From Elusimicrobia bacterium GWA2_51_34 (GTDB lineage Bacteria > Elusimicrobiota > Elusimicrobia > Elusimicrobiales > UBA9959): a DNA stretch of 41,238 nucleotides. Shown here piece by piece: positions 7,085-15,862 of the stretch (the stretch's first letter is position 1; every line of letters starts with the position of its first letter). The position numbers were made by a program, and so were the translations under genes. The notes below the pieces were generated by a model. It was given only the letters and a program-made list of their open reading frames with translations. It did not search any database and was not told where the DNA came from. The stretch spans positions 1-41,238 of the forward strand of contig MGTS01000001.1 of the NCBI GenBank assembly GCA_001799565.1, given 5' to 3'.

Positions 7085-8536
7085 TTACTCAAGTATTATT
7101 CTGTAATCCTCCCAGGTAAGCTGGGGGTCTGAAAAGATCTTTATACTGCGATGCACATTCTTTTCCATTATATCCTGCTTTTTTTTGAGTATGTCTACAA
7201 GCAGCGGATGCACCACCACACGCAGATTCCCTCCCGGCCGTCCAAAAGTCAGATTTTGCACTTCGCGCTGTATTTTTATTCTCACGCTTTCGCTTGAGAG
7301 CACGCGGCCGGAACCGTGGCATTCCTTGCACTCCTCAGTCAGCAGGCTGAAGGTGCTTTCCCTTTTTCTCTCCCTAGTCATTTCAACCAGTCCCAGACGG
7401 GTTATGGGAAGTATGCGTATCTTTGCGCGGTCACGCCTGAGCGCCCTGTCAAGAGCGTCCACCACCCTGTGGCGGTTTGAAACCCTTTTCATATCTATAA
7501 AATCTATCACGATAATCCCGCCGATATTACGCAGACGCAGCTGCCTGGCCACTTCCTGGGCGGCTTCAATGTTGGTGGCGGTAACGGTATCCTCCTGCGA
7601 CTTGGAGCCGGTATAGCGTCCTGTATTTACGTCTATGGCGCACAGGGATTCAGCTTCCTGTATGATGATGCTGCCGCCATTGTCCAGTTCAACCTTTACT
7701 TTTCTCAGTTCCTCAATCGCTTTCTCGATATTGAAAGCCTTAAAAACAGGCGTTTTGGCGTCGTAAAATTTAACGCGGTCTTTCAGGCCGGGCGAAAGCT
7801 TGGCAACGAAATCAGTTACATTGTGAAAATCATCTTTGTTGTCCAGCATATAAATGGACACATCATCCGAAAAAATATCGCGCGCCACCTGCAGGGTAAG
7901 ATCTATATCCTTATATAACAGGGAGGGAGGACGCGAGGTTTCATATCTTTTTTGGGTTCCATCCCAGAGGCGGATGAGATATTTCAGTTCCCTTTCCAGC
8001 TCCGCCTCGCTGGCACCCTCGGCTTCGGTGCGCACGATGCACCCGTTTTTTCCCAGGTTATTGCTTTCGGCTATTTTTTTTATAATCTCCGAAAGGCGGC
8101 GGCGCTCCTCGTTATCTTCAATATTCTTTGATACGCCCACAAATTCCTGGAAAGGCGTAAGCACAAGGTACCTCCCGGGAAGCGATACATCCATGGTAAC
8201 CTTCATGCCTTTGGTGCTTATGGCGTCTTTGGTCACCTGCACCATAACCTCCTGATCTTTTTTGAGCAGGCGGTCTATAGGCTCCCTTTGTCCGCCGAGA
8301 ACATCTGAAATGTATATGTAGGCGTTTTTTTCGAGCCCTATATTCATGAAAGCGCTTGAAATGCCGGGCAGCACATTTTCAACCACAGCCTTATAAATGT
8401 TGCCGACTATGTTTGAACTGGACCGCCGCTCCCAAAAGAGCTCGGAGAGCTTACCGTCGTCAAGTATGGCGATGCGGGTCTCTTCAAACGAAGTGTTGGC
8501 GAATATTTCTTTGTTTATTTTAGGTCCGTTGTTCAT
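7085..8536 (-). CDS. rng: ribonuclease G/E family endoribonuclease
   Basis: RNase G/E enzymes cut single-stranded AU-rich RNA in rRNA maturation and mRNA decay. The protein is 483 residues, the size of RNase G without the long RNase E scaffold tail. An S1-like domain spans about residues 38-120 (GNIYKAVVENVLPGISSAF). The catalytic metal-binding aspartates are in AIDVNTG (Asp302) and VIDFIDMK (Asp345), and the Zn-link cysteines are in ECKECHGSGR (Cys403, Cys406). AAGGAGAAAGGA precedes the ATG. It follows a DUF2344 gene, an arrangement common in several phyla, and precedes the amidase gene. Confidence 0.95.
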   Translation of the reverse strand: MNNGPKINKEIFANTSFEETRIAILDDGKLSELFWERRSSSNIVGNIYKAVVENVLPGISSAFMNIGLEKNAYIYISDVLGGQREPIDRLLKKDQEVMVQVTKDAISTKGMKVTMDVSLPGRYLVLTPFQEFVGVSKNIEDNEERRRLSEIIKKIAESNNLGKNGCIVRTEAEGASEAELERELKYLIRLWDGTQKRYETSRPPSLLYKDIDLTLQVARDIFSDDVSIYMLDNKDDFHNVTDFVAKLSPGLKDRVKFYDAKTPVFKAFNIEKAIEELRKVKVELDNGGSIIIQEAESLCAIDVNTGRYTGSKSQEDTVTATNIEAAQEVARQLRLRNIGGIIVIDFIDMKRVSNRHRVVDALDRALRRDRAKIRILPITRLGLVEMTRERKRESTFSLLTEECKECHGSGRVLSSESVRIKIQREVQNLTFGRPGGNLRVVVHPLLVDILKKKQDIMEKNVHRSIKIFSDPQLTWEDYRIILE

Positions 8537-8556
8537 AAATTCCTTTCTCCTTATTA

Positions 8557-8628
8557 CAGCTAGTAGGCCCTGAAAAGCATACCCGCATACCAGCCTACTA
8601 GCAATCTTTCTAGCAGTCTATCACTGTA
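8557..8628. repeat. inverted spacer word-array, GCTAGTAGGCTGGTA family
   Basis: The left arm ATTACAGCTAGTAGGCC is matched by the right arm CAGCCTACTAGCAATC...CACTGTAAT in inverted order. It lies between the DUF2344 gene and rng, and shares words with 23104-23247. Confidence 0.7.
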
Positions 8629-8638
8629 ATCTCTGTTC

Positions 8639-9316
8639 TTAAAAAACTTCCAGTTTGCCTTTTGAGTCAAACCAGAATAATTCCTTCCGCACTATACGCG
8701 CCGGAGCCGTACTTGAGCCTGACATCAGGCTGAGCACGGCCTCGGGTTTTATGTTTCTGCCTGGACCGAAAGCCAGCACCAGTTTAAGCGCTCCAGATCC
8801 GGCGGAGCAGTGTGCCTCAAGCACCAGCGGCCGGGCATCTACTGATTTTTTCTCTCCCGATGGCTTTACTCTCTCATAAACCGCGCTTTTAAGCTCAAGA
8901 AAGCGCGCCACTGACTCCTGGGAAAATCCTTCGGGCAAGCCCCCCTCAAGCGCATATTCGGCCGCGTTTACGCAGGCCTCTATGGACGGGAAAAACATCG
9001 GGATGCGCCTGGCCTCAATAAGCCTGAAACGATTACTGTCAAGGGCTGATATTTTTCCCCCGGCCGTTTCCGCCTTCACAAAATCCTCAAGGTAAAGGTC
9101 GGCATACTCGCATGTGCTTTCATATCCCACGGAAATAGCCGGGCCGAAAGACATTTTCGGCACTGTACCCGATCCGGCCTTGGCAGGCCGGCATTTGAGC
9201 CCCGAAGCCATTGCGATAGTCCGAAACGCCTTTATCTGCTCCAAATGGGTAAGCTGGCCTGCCCCTTTGAGCCTGGCAAATTTCAGCCGTATCCGGGATT
9301 TTGGTCCGTCAGTCAT
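8639..9316 (-). CDS. DUF2344 (TIGR03936-type) radical-SAM-associated protein
   Basis: The segment RIRLKFARLKGAGQLTHLEQ near the N-terminus, the SFGPAISVGYEST segment and the length (225 residues) fit the family usually fused to, or adjacent to, a B12-type radical SAM protein and often next to rng. Its biochemical role is unknown to me. The start is placed at Met-Thr-Asp-Gly (9316), because the upstream in-frame codons lie in an ACTTGTGAC array; that array also leaves no Shine-Dalgarno sequence. The radical SAM partner is not in the window; rodA lies upstream instead. Confidence 0.75.
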   Translation of the reverse strand: MTDGPKSRIRLKFARLKGAGQLTHLEQIKAFRTIAMASGLKCRPAKAGSGTVPKMSFGPAISVGYESTCEYADLYLEDFVKAETAGGKISALDSNRFRLIEARRIPMFFPSIEACVNAAEYALEGGLPEGFSQESVARFLELKSAVYERVKPSGEKKSVDARPLVLEAHCSAGSGALKLVLAFGPGRNIKPEAVLSLMSGSSTAPARIVRKELFWFDSKGKLEVF

Positions 9317-9320
9317 AAAA

Positions 9321-9465
9321 GTCACAAGTCTCAGGTCACAAGTCACAAGCAAGAGGTCTCAGGTCACAAGTTTTACAGGAAACCACAGATCTCACCTTTT
9401 CGTTTTTACCTGTGTCATGTGACCTGTGACTTGCGACTATGCTTTGGTCATCAGACCAAAGCATA
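9321..9465. repeat. ACTTGTGAC inverted array plus hairpin around the rodA stop codon
   Basis: 9321-9437 carries GTCACAAGTC and CTTGTGACCTGTGAC units in inverted arrangement. 9438-9465 is a perfect hairpin with 12-base arms, TATGCTTTGGTC and its complement, and a 4-base loop. The right arm encodes the last four rodA codons (Tyr-Ala-Leu-Val) and the TGA stop (9453 to 9451) begins in the loop, so the left arm is an inverted duplicate of the gene end. Confidence 0.85.
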
Positions 9466-10791
9466 CCGCCTTGCATAAATGGACTGCATTATGCCCATGG
9501 CCGTGAGAGTGGCCACCATGTTTGAACCGCCGTAAGACAAGAGCGGCAGAGGCACCCCTGCCACCGGGATAAGGCCCAAAAGCATACCGAAATTTATAAA
9601 AAAGTAAACCATGAACATGCCGAAAATACCGCAGCCGACCAGATAACCGAAACGGTCGCGGGCGAGCTTCGCCGTAAGCATTATACGGCGCAGCAAAAGC
9701 ACATATAGCCCCGCCACAAGCATAGTACCCCAAAAACCCATTTCCTCTCCGATAACGGCCAATATAAAATCCGTGTGCCGCTCCGGCACAAATCCAAGGC
9801 GCGACTGGGTGCCGGAAAAAATACCGCGCCCGAGTATCCCGCCCGATCCTATGGCAACGCGCGCCTGCAAAAGATTATACCCGGCGCCGCGCGGATCTGA
9901 TTCAGGCGAGAGAAAAACCTCAAGACGTTTCTGCTGATATTCTTTCATCTGATGCTGTACCATTATGCCGGAGAGGAATCCAAAAGAAATAACCATGGCC
10001 GCGCCCGCGAAAAAAACTCCGGAGATTTTTGAATAGAGCTGAACCGACAGCACCCACAGCAGGTACGCCGCCAGCCCCGTCCCGGCCAGGAAAAATAACG
10101 CGTTCCAGCTGAAATCGGAGAGATGAAAGAAGTAATTCACAAACGGGTTACCAAGCAGCTCGGGGTTCATGTTTATAAGCGTCCAAAGAACGGGGAAAAG
10201 CCCGGAAATAAAGCTATAACCGAATATAATCGCGAGATGAGAGATATTGGCCCCGGCGGCAAAAAGCATTATCAGTATTATCGGCAGGGTTATAAGTATA
10301 GCCGAAAAATCCGGTTGTTTTATAAGCAGAAAAAACACCGGAAGAGCCAGCAGAAAAGCCCCCAAAACAACTGAAAATTCCCGTATTTTCACAATGCGCT
10401 TATCCAGGTAGTTCGCGAGTACAAGTATCAGGCCTATACGCGCGAACTCAGAGGGCTGCACGGAAAAAAAAGGCAGGTGGAACCACGAACGCGCCCCTTT
10501 ATCCGCCACGCCGAACAGCAGAACAGCCGCCAGCGACATGAGCGTCAGACCGTAAACAAATTTCCACTGATCCTGGAACACCTGATAATTCAGGCTCCAG
10601 ACCGCGGAGAATGCTATAAGGGCGAGCGGCAGCGCTATGAAATGTGTTCTGACTATTTTTGCCTGATGGGGCAAAACTACCACGGAAGAAATAACCGCCA
10701 CCGTGCCGATAGTTAAAAGCAAAAGGATGGAAATAAAAAGCGTCCAGTCCATACGGCTTTTTTTGAGCGCAGCCTGAGGAGTAAATATCAT
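9451..10791 (-). CDS. rodA: RodA peptidoglycan glycosyltransferase (SEDS)
   Basis: RodA polymerises lipid II into glycan strands in the elongasome together with PBP2. At 446 residues with about ten hydrophobic segments it fits the SEDS family. GLGFVPERHTDFILAVIGEE-type sequence (here RLGFVPERHTDFILAVIGEE) and LPLLSYGGSNM near the C-terminus are hallmark motifs. I chose the ATG at 10791 instead of 10893, since the upstream part reads through a palindromic repeat; AGGTGGTGGG from that repeat then acts as ribosome binding site. The gene directly follows mrdA. Its last codons lie in a hairpin. Confidence 0.95.
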   Translation of the reverse strand: MIFTPQAALKKSRMDWTLFISILLLLTIGTVAVISSVVVLPHQAKIVRTHFIALPLALIAFSAVWSLNYQVFQDQWKFVYGLTLMSLAAVLLFGVADKGARSWFHLPFFSVQPSEFARIGLILVLANYLDKRIVKIREFSVVLGAFLLALPVFFLLIKQPDFSAILITLPIILIMLFAAGANISHLAIIFGYSFISGLFPVLWTLINMNPELLGNPFVNYFFHLSDFSWNALFFLAGTGLAAYLLWVLSVQLYSKISGVFFAGAAMVISFGFLSGIMVQHQMKEYQQKRLEVFLSPESDPRGAGYNLLQARVAIGSGGILGRGIFSGTQSRLGFVPERHTDFILAVIGEEMGFWGTMLVAGLYVLLLRRIMLTAKLARDRFGYLVGCGIFGMFMVYFFINFGMLLGLIPVAGVPLPLLSYGGSNMVATLTAMGIMQSIYARRYALV

Positions 10792-10868
10792 CCCACCACC
10801 TGCTTGCCCGCCGAAGGCGGACTTTTTTTCTTTTGATTGACATCCGGGCAAAAAGCAGGTGGTGGGAT
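10790..10868. repeat. palindromic spacer between mrdA and rodA
   Basis: The outer arms ATCCCACCACCTGCTT and AAGCAGGTGGTGGGAT are perfect over 16 bases; inner segments CCCGCC and GGGC extend the symmetry with small gaps. It begins at the mrdA stop codon and ends at the rodA start codon, so it makes up the whole spacer. Half-copies or relatives lie at 12716-12732 and 31868-31933. Confidence 0.85.
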
Positions 10869-12718
10869 CATACTTTCCCCGCTTCGGGCGCAAGCCCGGC
10901 CGGAACCGCCGTCCCGAGCTTAACGGATGGCGCGGGCGCCATATAAGCTTTTGACGGCAATTTATTTTTAAACAAGGCCTCTATCACCATTTTGGCGATA
11001 GGCGCGGCGGCGCTGGCGCCGTGCTCTCCGTGCTCTACCAGCACTGAAACCGCCACTTCGGCGGGCTGACCCGGTAACGCGGCGTAAGCCACGAACCAGG
11101 CGTGATCCTTGCCTTGCGGGTTTTGGGCTGTGCCGGTTTTACCATAAACATCTATGCCGCTTGTTTTGGCGGCCTGCCCTGTGCCTTCGTCCACTACCTG
11201 CCTTAAACCCTGCCGTAACAAATCCCAGGTTGAATCCTTAAAATTAAGACGGCTTAACTCTTCGACCCTGCCGCGATAAAGAGCCACGCCCTCCCTGTTC
11301 ACAATTTTGTTTACATAATAAGGCCGGTGAAAAATGCCCCCATTCGCTACCGCCGCTATAACAAGCGCCGTCTGTATCGGGGTAACCAGCGTCTCGCCCT
11401 GTCCGATGGCAAGATTTAAAGTGTCGCCTATGAACCAATAGCTTTTTTTGGCGGCCCTTTGGCTGGGACCGAAGACATTGCCCGACTTTTCATCAGGCAG
11501 AGATATACCGGTTGGCAGCCCCAGGCGGAACTGGCGGGCCTTTTTTTCGATATTAAGCGGACCCACCCGCAACGCGGCGTTATAATAATAAACATCGCAG
11601 GAATGCGCGAGGCCGTGCAAAAAATCCATTTTCCCGTGGCCTTTTTTTTCCCAACACTTGAATTTTCTGCTGCCGGCGTCATAATAGCCGGGACAATTAA
11701 AGGTTTCATCAACAGAGACCTTTCCGGTTTCAAGCAGCGCCGCGGAGGTAATAATTTTAAAAGGCGATGCAGGCGGATAAGTTCCCTGCAAAGCCACGTT
11801 AAACTCCGGCAGATTCTTCAGTTTTTCCTGGTCGCGGTCTTCCTGATACGCCACAAAAATATTGGGATCGTAATCCGGCATGGAAACAAGCGCGAGCACC
11901 GCTCCGGAACGCGGATCCAGGGCCACCACTGCGCCTTTACCTGTTGCCGACGCGGCAAGCCCCTCTTCGGCCGCCATCTGTGCCTTTGAGTTGATGGTCA
12001 GGTAAATATCGGCTCCGGAGGCCCATTCCCGGCTTTCAAGTCTGCGGCTGAGCCGGCCCCTTGAATCAACTTCCAGATAAATCCCGCCGTCCAGGCCTTT
12101 AAGCTCTGTTTCATACATCTTCTCAAGGCCGGTTTTACCCACGCGCGAATCCATGGAGTAATTTTTATCCTTGCCGCGCTGGCTCCACTCGCGTGGGTCC
12201 ATTTTGCCTATATAGCCTATTAAGTGGCTCAGGTAGGCGCCGAAAGGATAAAACCGCCGGGCTTCCACTATAATATCTACGCCGGGATAAATGCTTTTAA
12301 GCTCGGAAAGGGAAAGCATGTTTTTGGAAGAGATATTTTCCGCCAGACGCATTGGAGTTCCCATGCGGGCTGATTTAAAAAGCGTGTTGCGCAGCGCTTC
12401 ATATGGCAGCGCAAGCTGCCGCGCGAGACCTGAAGCCAGAGCGTCCGTCTCTGAATTTGTTTTGAGCTGTCCCGGAAAATAAATAAGGCTGAAAGAAGGT
12501 TTGTTGGTGGCGACGGCGATATCGTCCGAAGTAAAAATACGCCCCCGGGGCGCGACCTGGGCTATGATTTGGGTGCGGTTTTTATCGGCGATCTCCCTGT
12601 AATGGGACGCCATAAGCACCTGCAGATTTATAAGGCGCAGTAAGAATACCAGGGCCGCCGCGTAAGCGAGTATCCACAGGTAATTGAGCCTTTCCTGCGA
12701 GATGTGACGGTCTATCAT
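10868..12718 (-). CDS. mrdA: penicillin-binding protein 2, elongation transpeptidase
   Basis: PBP2 cross-links peptidoglycan during cell elongation and pairs with RodA. It is a single-pass membrane protein of 616 residues, with a membrane segment at about 13-34 and a non-catalytic pedestal domain to about 230. The transpeptidase domain has Ser318-x-x-Lys321 (in PPASPFK), Ser373-Cys-Asp375 and Lys527-Thr-Gly529. The ATG at 12718 is chosen because GGTGGTGGG precedes it and the upstream codons encode a repeat. It sits in the order mreB-mreC-mreD-mrdA-rodA. Confidence 0.96.
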   Translation of the reverse strand: MIDRHISQERLNYLWILAYAAALVFLLRLINLQVLMASHYREIADKNRTQIIAQVAPRGRIFTSDDIAVATNKPSFSLIYFPGQLKTNSETDALASGLARQLALPYEALRNTLFKSARMGTPMRLAENISSKNMLSLSELKSIYPGVDIIVEARRFYPFGAYLSHLIGYIGKMDPREWSQRGKDKNYSMDSRVGKTGLEKMYETELKGLDGGIYLEVDSRGRLSRRLESREWASGADIYLTINSKAQMAAEEGLAASATGKGAVVALDPRSGAVLALVSMPDYDPNIFVAYQEDRDQEKLKNLPEFNVALQGTYPPASPFKIITSAALLETGKVSVDETFNCPGYYDAGSRKFKCWEKKGHGKMDFLHGLAHSCDVYYYNAALRVGPLNIEKKARQFRLGLPTGISLPDEKSGNVFGPSQRAAKKSYWFIGDTLNLAIGQGETLVTPIQTALVIAAVANGGIFHRPYYVNKIVNREGVALYRGRVEELSRLNFKDSTWDLLRQGLRQVVDEGTGQAAKTSGIDVYGKTGTAQNPQGKDHAWFVAYAALPGQPAEVAVSVLVEHGEHGASAAAPIAKMVIEALFKNKLPSKAYMAPAPSVKLGTAVPAGLAPEAGKV

Positions 12719-12732
12719 CCCACCACCTTTAA
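12716..12732. repeat. half-copy of the CCCACCACC palindrome at the mrdA start
   Basis: CATCCCACCACCTTT here equals one arm of the mrdA-rodA spacer palindrome at 10790. On the minus strand it gives AAAGGTGGTGGG directly before the mrdA ATG, so it can serve as the ribosome binding site. Confidence 0.6.
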
Positions 12733-12737
12733 AATGG

Positions 12738-12840
12738 CCAGGGTAAAGGGTAGAGGGTAGAGGGTGGAGAACAGCGGGTGCATAAATAAGCAACTCCTTA
12801 CCCTATACCCTGCTTTTTGCCCTATCCCCTCAAATAGTAT
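12738..12840. repeat. inverted spacer word-array, AGGGTAGAGGGTA family
   Basis: Left arm GGGTAAAGGGTAGAGGGTAG, right arm CCCTATACCCTGC...GCCCTATCCCC in inverted order, with CAACTCCTTACCCT (12791-12804) between, a relative of the shared centre. It lies between mreD and mrdA. Confidence 0.75.
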
Positions 12841-12845
12841 CTGGT

Positions 12846-13325
12846 TCATAATATACCGAATTTCCGTTTTAACCGGGAAAATATGAAAAAAATGAACGGG
12901 GCAGCGGCCGCGTTCAAAAAAGGTTCCGTCAGAAAATTTTTAAGGCTTAAAGGATTTATTTTAGCCAACACAAGCGAAAGCCCCTGATAAAACAGCATAC
13001 ACACAAACGACATAACGAGCGCTGTTATGATCTGTGAAAAAGGCGCGGCCATGTCAAAATGCCGTTTCATCGAATGAATACCGTAAACAAGCAGGGTATA
13101 GGTAAGCGCGTAAGCCCCGAACATATTGGTGCCCAGTAGATCCATATAAACCCCAAAGAAAAAGCCGTAGGCAAGGGCCTTTACGGGCGAGGCTATTATT
13201 GCGACACAGAGCGCCGCCAGAAAAATAAAATCAGGCGCCATGCCGAAAATTGACAAATGCCCGGTCCACCACCAGTAGAAAACCCCGGTTAAAAAGTAAA
13301 GCAATACGTCGCCCAGTTGTCTCAT
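12846..13325 (-). CDS. mreD: MreD rod-shape membrane protein
   Basis: A hydrophobic 159-residue protein with about five membrane segments, in the fixed position after mreC. It includes the family-typical GFFFGVYMDLLGTNMFGAYAL segment (broadly residues 74-94, small residues around an Asp-Leu). MreD belongs to the elongasome and links MreB and MreC in the inner membrane. An AAGGAAAC site lies a little far upstream of the ATG. It is spaced 15 bases from mreC. Confidence 0.88.
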   Translation of the reverse strand: MRQLGDVLLYFLTGVFYWWWTGHLSIFGMAPDFIFLAALCVAIIASPVKALAYGFFFGVYMDLLGTNMFGAYALTYTLLVYGIHSMKRHFDMAAPFSQIITALVMSFVCMLFYQGLSLVLAKINPLSLKNFLTEPFLNAAAAPFIFFIFSRLKRKFGIL

Positions 13326-13340
13326 CTTTTTTCTGTTTCC

Positions 13341-14183
13341 TTAGAAGCCCTTAATTCCGTCCGCCTTAGGCGGATGGAGTATGAAAACTTCCTTGAGATT
13401 ATTGCCATTCACGGCGGGTTTTATATCCGCCGTGATAAAATTCATAAAAGATTCTTTCGGATATACTTTAAGGACACGGCCTAAATATACGCCTCCCGGA
13501 AAAAGCAGGCCGCCGCCGGAAGTAAAAAGCTCGGTTCCGGCCAAAAGCTCTGAATCTTCCGGAACATAATTCATTTTTAAAAGCCAGGTACCCTTACCCT
13601 CCGCCAGCGCCTCAAAGCCGCCTTTTTCGGGCGAGCAGATAACGGAGGATACGCCGTTCGTTATAGGCAGCGCCTTTGAAAAATCATGATAGACCTCAAA
13701 TATCCGCCCCACAAGGCCCGCGCGGCCGCTCTCAAAACCCAGAATAGTGTCGTTTTGCGCCACCCCCTGGCGCGAGCCTTTGTCCACAAAAAAAGAGCCG
13801 TACCAGTCGGAAGGCTCTTTGTTTGTCACCCTGGCCCAGACGCCTTTCCAGGGCAGGCGGTTTGAAAGCCCAAGTGCCGCCGAGAGCCTTGTGTTTTCGT
13901 CAAACACCGCGGCCGCGCTCTGGCGGTAAATTTCAAGTTCTTTAATTTTGTCTTTCAGGGCGCGGTTTTCCTGGTCAGTGCGGATCAAGGCCAGAAAATT
14001 ATCCGGCACATTGCGCGCATAATACGCATATTTTGAGCCGTAATACAGCGTTGGATAAAGGCTGTAACCGGCGATAACTCGCGCGCTATGCACTATTTTA
14101 GTGGAAGGGAACAGGAGAAGCAGAATTGATAAAACCACAAAAAAGACCGCTACGTAATCAGTCAGATCTTTTTCTTTGTTCAT
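13341..14183 (-). CDS. mreC: MreC rod-shape scaffold protein
   Basis: The protein (280 residues) is a bitopic inner-membrane protein. It has a cytoplasmic tip, one membrane segment at about residues 10-30, a coiled coil at about 68-100, then two beta-barrel domains with WYGSFFVDKGSRQGV and GRAGLVGRIFEV, typical of MreC. MreC activates PBP2 in elongation. AGGGGCGCCGCC precedes the ATG. The C-terminal PPKADGIKGF tail is encoded by a TCCGCCTTAGGCGGA palindrome (13360-13374), so the last residues may be acquired. Confidence 0.93.
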   Translation of the reverse strand: MNKEKDLTDYVAVFFVVLSILLLLFPSTKIVHSARVIAGYSLYPTLYYGSKYAYYARNVPDNFLALIRTDQENRALKDKIKELEIYRQSAAAVFDENTRLSAALGLSNRLPWKGVWARVTNKEPSDWYGSFFVDKGSRQGVAQNDTILGFESGRAGLVGRIFEVYHDFSKALPITNGVSSVICSPEKGGFEALAEGKGTWLLKMNYVPEDSELLAGTELFTSGGGLLFPGGVYLGRVLKVYPKESFMNFITADIKPAVNGNNLKEVFILHPPKADGIKGF

Positions 14184-14275
14184 GGCGGCGCCCCTGCCTG
14201 CAAGCAGACGCCCGTATCGGAAAGAACGCGCCCTCTGCTTTAGAGGGGGTTTAACAACCGGCGCTAAAAGCCGGC
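14184..14275. repeat. mreB-mreC gap with several small hairpins
   Basis: On the minus strand GCCGGCTTTTAGCGCCGG follows the mreB stop, then CCCCCTCTAAAGCAGAGGG, each able to fold. A CGCCCGTATCGGAAAGAACGCG-like segment (14207-14230) also occurs near 32011 in the rplC leader. A partial terminator or a processing site is possible. Confidence 0.4.
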
Positions 14276-15364
<1,089 letters not shown>

Positions 15365-15709
15365 TTAGTCAACCAATTTTATCATGGCGACCTCGGTGGC
15401 ATCGCCTTTTCTTACGCCGATCCTTAAAATTCTGGTGAACCCGCCCGGCCGTTCCTTGTAGCGCGGCGCCAGGACTTCAATCACCTTATTGTAAACTTCA
15501 CGGCCGTGTATGGCCTGCCTGACCGCGAGCATACGGCCATTTTTAGCGTCAGTTATAACACCATCCACCACACGGCGTAATTCCTTGGCCTTGGGCACGG
15601 TGGTGGTTATTTTTTCGTGCAGAAGGAGGCTGGTTGCCATATTGCAGAACATCGCCTTTCTGTGAGAACCGGTCTTTGAAAGTTTTCTATGTCCTAAATT
15701 TTTTATCAT
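15365..15709 (-). CDS. rplQ: 50S ribosomal protein L17
   Basis: Starts with MIKNLGHRKLSKTGSHRKAM, the typical L17 N-terminus, and ends near KGDATEVAMIKLV. 114 residues is a usual length. L17 binds 23S rRNA near the exit tunnel. It closes the alpha operon after rpoA, but a 128-base array-and-hairpin element separates the two. The region before the ATG has only a weak AAAGGAT. Confidence 0.96.
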   Translation of the reverse strand: MIKNLGHRKLSKTGSHRKAMFCNMATSLLLHEKITTTVPKAKELRRVVDGVITDAKNGRMLAVRQAIHGREVYNKVIEVLAPRYKERPGGFTRILRIGVRKGDATEVAMIKLVD

Positions 15710-15734
15710 AAGGTGGCAGATCCTTTGGTATTAT

Positions 15735-15862
15735 AGTCACAGGTCACAAGTTTCATGTCACAAGTAAAGAACCGCCTGCAACTGAAAAGTTTTTGTTCCC
15801 TGTTTAAGCCTCTTACTTGTGGCTTGTGACCTGGAACTTGTGACTAGCGGCGCGTTGCGCCG
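15735..15862. repeat. ACTTGTGAC inverted array plus hairpin after rpoA
   Basis: Left units AGTCACAGGTCACAAG, right units TTACTTGTGGCTTGTGACC...CTTGTGAC in inverted order. CGGCGC-GTT-GCGCCG (15848-15862) forms a hairpin directly against the rpoA stop codon, the same layout as at 5141-5322. It fills the rpoA-rplQ gap, which is normally very short. Confidence 0.85.

Noticed and set aside
9437-9733. 98-codon frame overlapping rodA
   Set aside because: Out-of-frame shadow of rodA, with a translation of low-complexity type.
14184-14275. Terminator between mreB and mreC
   Set aside because: Hairpins exist but without a convincing U-run, and mreC needs continuous transcription; listed only as small hairpins.
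15710-15862. A riboswitch or L17 leader in the rpoA-rplQ gap
   Set aside because: The structure is explained by the ACTTGTGAC element, which occurs at unrelated genes as well.
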